A stretch of 64,000 bases of DNA, taken from NCBI GenBank assembly GCA_019095985.1, contig CM032659.1, positions 20,506,846-20,570,845 of the forward strand, in the 5' to 3' direction. Every line of letters begins with the position of its first letter. Positions within the stretch are counted from its first letter, which is position 1. Source of the stretch: Streblospio benedicti. Lineage: Eukaryota > Annelida > Polychaeta > Spionida > Spionidae. The notes under the pieces are model-generated. The model was not told the origin of the DNA. It saw only the letters and a program-made list of their open reading frames with translations, and made no database searches. Position numbers and translations under genes: made by a program. Below, in pieces: positions 59,995-64,000 of the stretch.

Positions 59995-60166
59995 CGAGTG
60001 TGCGATCCTGTGACATGTTGGGCGACCTGACAATGGGCAGAGATGCGCGAAGGCGACCACCACGGACAAACCCGGACCCTGCTGGCAAGCACGGGGTCCA
60101 CTCCGGACACCAGCCGCTCACCTCCACGGTCTGCCGCCGCCGCCGCTCGGGCTCCACGGCAGCATC
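59995..60166 (-). CDS. SRCIN1/KIAA1217-family protein, exon 2
   Basis: 172 bp; acceptor CCCCCCCTAG before 60166, donor CACTCG|GTATGC after 59995. It encodes DAAVEPERRRRQTVEVSGWC, PEWTPCLPAGSGFVRGGRLR and ASLPIVRSPNMSQDRTL, leaving one base for Gly. RGGRxRASLPxVRSP...LG(L/L) precedes the AIP3-like domain in relatives, and the junction to LAFLQ in exon 3 mirrors their LGLLYLQ. A GTGAGC inside the exon (near 60127) could act as an alternative donor but would not keep frame with exon 3. Confidence 0.9.
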
Positions 60167-60917
60167 CTAGGGGGGGAGGGGCAGAATTACAATAGAACAG
60201 TTGCAATATAACCTGCTGCAAACATTATTTTAGGCTTTAACTAAAATTCTATTTTCTCTCTTACTGGCACACATAGTGCTTCAATATTTACAAATTACAC
60301 CTTGTTGTGTAGGTAATATTACAGCATAAAACGGCCAGTGACCGGTACTAAACGGCGACGAGCCGATAGCATACCATTTGGCAGCCGATCGGATGGCCCA
60401 TGGATGAGCACGGGGTGGGCAAAAAAGTGGGAAAAAAATGACAAAACGTTACTCATCCGGCACTTTTTCTAAATTTTTCCGTTACTCGACTGGTAGTACG
60501 AAAAACAATATGTGTGAGGGGCCTTTGAACGAGTGATTAAGAGAGAGTTCGCTATAGTTGCAGCACTATGCAATATTCTCATAGAAACCACTGTTCAATA
60601 TCAAAATTCATATAATTATGTAGAAAAGTGTTCCTGAAATCCCCATGAAAACAAAAACTTTGTTAAATGAATTAGTCTGCCTATGCAATAAGCTTGAAAG
60701 ATGCATTTTTACATAATACTCATGGAACCCACACATTGTGTTTATTAATAGAAAATTATTATGCGTAAAAATAGTTTTAAAAAAAGCAGAATAGATATTA
60801 TTAGCACAGCAAAATTTGAGATCAAATTTAAGATTAAAAATGAAAATAAGTTGATGAATAAAAAAAACCTAAATACAGTATGAACACTTCTCTCATCTTG
60901 GGTTTCTTCATTCATGA

Positions 60918-61984
60918 TATATACAAGAATTTTAAGGTACCAACAGAAACCATCTGGACTCACATTTTGGCGAGACTTTCGCTCTTATCGCAAGAGCTTC
61001 TTCAGGCCGAATGAACATTAAACATTTAACAACATTAAATTCACCAATGAACCCAAGGTGAATTTCAAGATTCCTTTTCTGGACACATGTGTTAAGATTA
61101 ATGATGATGCCACCACCTCAGTTGAAATCTATCGAAAATCGACGCACACTGATCAATACCTGAATTTCCAATCAAACCACCATTTGGAACATAAAAGATC
61201 AGTGGTCCAGACTCTCTTAAATCGTGCCCACAATTTGCTCACCATGCCTGAAGATCAGGCCAGGGAGTGTAAGCATGTCAAAGCAGTGTTGAAAGACAAT
61301 GGATATAAATCATGGGTGTTTAACTTTAAATTACCAAAGCCAAAAGTCAGAGTCGTCTAATGACGCAAACAGTGGTGGGAGTACGAAAACCCCAGTCTGC
61401 ATCCCCTATGTGAGAGGGCTGTCAGAAAAACTGACCCGTGTGTTCCGTGAACACGGTGTAAGCACCTATCACAAACCTTTCAACACCATTAAATCAATGT
61501 TGCCCGCTCCGAAGGACAAGTCTCCGGATGACTCGAAATGTGGGATTATATATGAAGTACAGTGTCCACAGTGCCGGTACACTTATGTCGGTGAGACCGG
61601 AAGAACGTTAAGTACTCGTATAAAAAAGCACCTGAACCCCAAGAGAGTGCCCACCGCTGTAGGTGACCATATTAGAGACACGGGCCATACTATCAGCCCC
61701 AGAGACTTCAGAATTGTGGCGCGTAAGGACTTAGAAATCCGTAGAAAGATCAGGGAAGCCGTGGAAATCCGTGTACGGCGCTCTGAGATGAACCGAGACA
61801 TCGGCTACGACCTGCCCCCCATTTTCCTGCCACTGCTGTCATGTGACTGCCGCTGCCATGGCGGTCACATGACCAACTAAGGACAGTTCATTCGGCCTGA
61901 AGAAGCTCTTGCCATAAGAGCGAAAGTCTCGCCAAAATGTGAGTACCAATGGTTTCTGTTGGTACCTTAAAATTCTTGTATATA
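60918..61984 (+). mobile_element. Penelope-like element fragment framed by ~98-bp inverted repeats
   Basis: Coding part 61052-61880: FKIPFLDTCVKINDDATTSV, EIYRKSTHTDQYLNFQSNHH and LEHKRSVVQTLLNRAHNLLT (end of the reverse transcriptase), then VCIPYVRGLSEKLTRVFREH, and the GIY-YIG nuclease CGIIYEVQCPQCRYTYVGET followed by GRTLSTRIKKHL, ending in DCRCHGGHMTN. Two overlapping frames are used, so it is damaged, and the 5' part is missing. 60918-61016 and 61886-61984 are inverted copies differing at only a few bases (ATATACAAGAATTTTAAGGT, ACTTTCGCTCTTATCGCAAG). Inverted end copies are a known feature of this element class. Inside each arm, CTGAAGAAGCTCTTGCCATA then AGAGCGAAAGTC resembles a hammerhead ribozyme core. 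Confidence 0.88.
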
Positions 61985-62256
61985 CTAAATACAGTAATAT
62001 TCAACCAAGTACATAACATTACAATTTTTGTTGAACAAATCAATCAATCACCAGATATAAAATGAAACACATGTATAATGAAAGTGCTAGATATTAACAT
62101 GTAATCATTTTTGTCTAAGCACCTTACATTATTGTGATTGTACATCCTATTTCATATGCCCTAACATATGCATGGAAAACTACAATGAAAAAACATGATG
62201 TTTAAGAAAATAAAATGTATCTCTGCATGCAAAATCTAAAATTAAAAGTGTCGCAC

Positions 62257-62361
62257 CCTCCCACGAAAAACAGGTGAATTTCTGATCTTCTCTGCATATT
62301 GGGGATACTTTTCTGCTAGGTGCTTTGCAAACAGTTCTCTCTGACGCTCCAAATCGTGCTG
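62257..62361 (-). CDS. SRCIN1/KIAA1217-family protein, exon 1 of those seen
   Basis: 102 or 105 bp; acceptor TTGTAGCAG with two possible AGs three bases apart (coding from 62361 or 62358), donor GGGAGG|GTGCGA after 62257. It encodes (Q)HDLERQRELFAKHLAEKYPQ then YAEKIRNSPVFRGR. In vertebrate relatives an equivalent HRxxVFAEYLxxKYPxHA segment sits near the N-terminus, before the AIP3-like domain. Earlier exons and the promoter must lie to the right of the window. Phase 0 at both edges. Confidence 0.85.
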
Positions 62362-63192
62362 CTACAACACCACAAACAGAAGCATACATTATTTCACCCA
62401 TAACTTCCAAAGTTCATGTTTTAGTTTGTCTTTCAAAGATTTGATTGGAGTTGACATTGGCAACACTGTACATATTATATAGGTTACTGTAAAATCGAAT
62501 GTTCCTGGTTATATAGGTTCTTACTTACAGTAGAAATTCTCAAATAAGTGGAAGAATTTTCATTTTGTGACATTGATTTTGATGTTAACAATAATATCAC
62601 AATGTCATGAGTTGGGCTTTTGCATAATATGCATGTACAAGCGAGACCTAATGATATCTGGACCAGGTGGTCTTGACCTGCGACACGTGTAACAGGAATG
62701 TTATATGTATATAACATTACTGTTAATATGCACATCTACATATGAAGTTCTTGTTATAAAAAACTAAGTTTCATTGCTGTATGTTGAGTAGTTTAAGAGA
62801 GTAGCAGAGACAAGCTATTCGTATAGGAGGCAAAAAATTCCTCAGTTCAAAGAGGCATAATTGCTATAAAAATTGTAGAATATAATATCCCTGCTAATAA
62901 GAAGCACAAAATGTCAAAGTTCAAAGAGGCATAACTACCATAGATAGATAGATGCATATGTCAGCTACTCACTGCTAAAAGTCTCCAAAATTCACCCCTA
63001 CGATAGATGAGATACAGTAATTAAAAGAAATATGATATTTGTACATAATGTATACACAGCTTGTAGTCACAAATTGGGAATAGGGGAATTTCTAAGTTCA
63101 AAAAGATTGGAGAATCAAAAATCCTTGTGAAAATGCAACTCTACATATGATATTCTTGCTATAATATTACCAAGTTTCATTGCTGTATAGTA
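62362..63192. other. Intron, nothing recognised
   Basis: AT-rich sequence with weak internal similarity (CTACATATGAAGTTCTTG near 62735 and CTACATATGATATTCTTG near 63140, CAAAGAGGCATAA twice), suggesting an old tandem repeat of ~200-400 bp. No gene recognised. Confidence 0.35.
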
Positions 63193-64000
63193 CTCTCACC
63201 GTATAAGGACCACAGGTATTTCCGTAAAAGTATTGTATTTTTCGTTTCTGGAAATAACACATATTACACGTAATTACTGAAATTTCTAACTGCATGTGCA
63301 TTGTACCGAAGTAATTCCCGAATTCGCAGCATTTCTCATACTTTCCCATACTTTCCAAATTTCTCATAATTACGCAATCGGGGACATCATTGCCACCACG
63401 GCTTCTGGAGTGAGCTACTTGCCCATTATACATGGCCGTCTGTATATACTATGCCCAATTTGGACTCCAGAAATTTGTGTGTCTGACCACCCGCATAGCA
63501 CAAACATTTACACCATGCATGAGCACAATGCACCCTCAGTGCATAACGGGAAATCTCTCCATATCTTATGTCTTGAAATTGTACAGATTCTGTGTCAATC
63601 CACCCATATACTATCCACACACATGCAGCAGTATAGATCTATATTTGAAACTAGTTTTGTCCAGTAGGCACTCGAGCACATAATGGAAAAGACTGGTTTA
63701 AAAAAGGGAAGTATTGTACTGCATGTGTGTGGGTTGTGTAGAAGTAAAATTTGCAGTAAATCTGTATTGTGTGAAGCATTTCCGTACGTAGAGATTCATT
63801 TCTGAGATGAGGTTATGTTACTCTAAATGTGGTGTAAGTGTTTAGGTTTGCAAGGTTGTCAAACACAGCAATTTCTGCAGGCAGCATTCAGCATAGTATA
63901 TAAGGAGACTCACTGTGTACGGTATTTTGGTTCGCTGATTAACAGTAATTTCTGGAAATTACGCACATAACGCGAAAACTGGCTGAGTTCAATGGAATTT
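63193..64000 (+). mobile_element. TA-flanked TIR element (copy B), runs off the window
   Basis: Starts TA|CTCTCACCGTATAAGGAC and follows copy A through its interior (TCTGGAGTGAGCTACTTGCC, CAATTTGGACTCCAGAAATT, GCAGGCAGCATTCAGCATAG). The last bases (GGTTCGCTGATTAACAGTAA, GGCTGAGTTCAATGGAATTT) match copy C shortly before its terminus, so the right end should lie about 30-40 bp past the window. Confidence 0.75.

Noticed and set aside
60120-60135. Internal GTGAGC in host exon 2 as the true donor
   Set aside because: Using it would lose the conserved RASLPIVRSP...LG segment and break the frame with exon 3.

Overview
The window looks like intron-rich nuclear DNA of a marine invertebrate, probably a mollusc, lancelet or similar animal. 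The support is AT-rich introns of up to about 18 kb, GC-rich exons with GT-AG borders, many TACATGTA-type words, tRNA-derived SINEs, Penelope-like elements and many degenerate DNA transposons. I cannot fix the phylum from sequence alone.

Host gene. I assembled one gene on the minus strand from 13 exons spread over 62361..5255. All twelve exon junctions keep the reading frame, giving about 605 codons with no internal stop. The product is a member of the SRCIN1 (p140Cap) / KIAA1217 (sickle tail) / insect AGAP005037 family of actin-cytoskeleton scaffold proteins. In order it shows an N-terminal LERQRELFAKHLAEKYP segment, the AIP3-like domain (TSLDTVRALFVRTFP, YYELEDMRDVKDR), the RMEKMEKQLESLTSLV motif, a coiled-coil block, and the FLKEEPARLES segment. 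Both ends of the gene lie outside the window. No other intact host gene is seen.

Introns, low to high coordinate. (1) 1..5254: an L1-type ORF1 with a C-terminal UPF0029/IMPACT-like domain, plus small tandem repeats. (2) 5.4..9.8 kb: a degraded Penelope-like element (PLE) and the end of a TA-flanked terminal-inverted-repeat (TIR) element. (3) 9.9..17.4 kb: a tandem array, an inverted pair of a Cys-rich transposon-like family, and a GIY-YIG fragment lying almost against a splice donor. (4) 17.5..35.0 kb: an LTR-type fossil, a broken multi-exon MADF-like gene, a TIR family with TA flanks, a 1.6 kb TIR element whose empty site is preserved next door, a gag-like fossil with protein-coding tandem repeats, and a LINE reverse-transcriptase fragment. 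(5) 35.2..48.9 kb: a 7.5 kb foldback structure whose ~2 kb arms are built of minisatellite, enclosing an internally deleted hAT transposase, then tandem copies of a small element, a TIR element starting GTTCACACATACGCG, and a 305-bp-period repeat. (6) 49..64 kb: more of that repeat family, a SINE with a CTAAA-type tail, a PLE framed by ~98-bp inverted repeats, and a further copy of the TA-flanked TIR family running off the right edge.

The region is best read as one host locus whose introns have been filled by successive mobile elements. The most notable structures are the foldback element, the insertion with its matching empty site, and the ORF1/UPF0029 reading frame.
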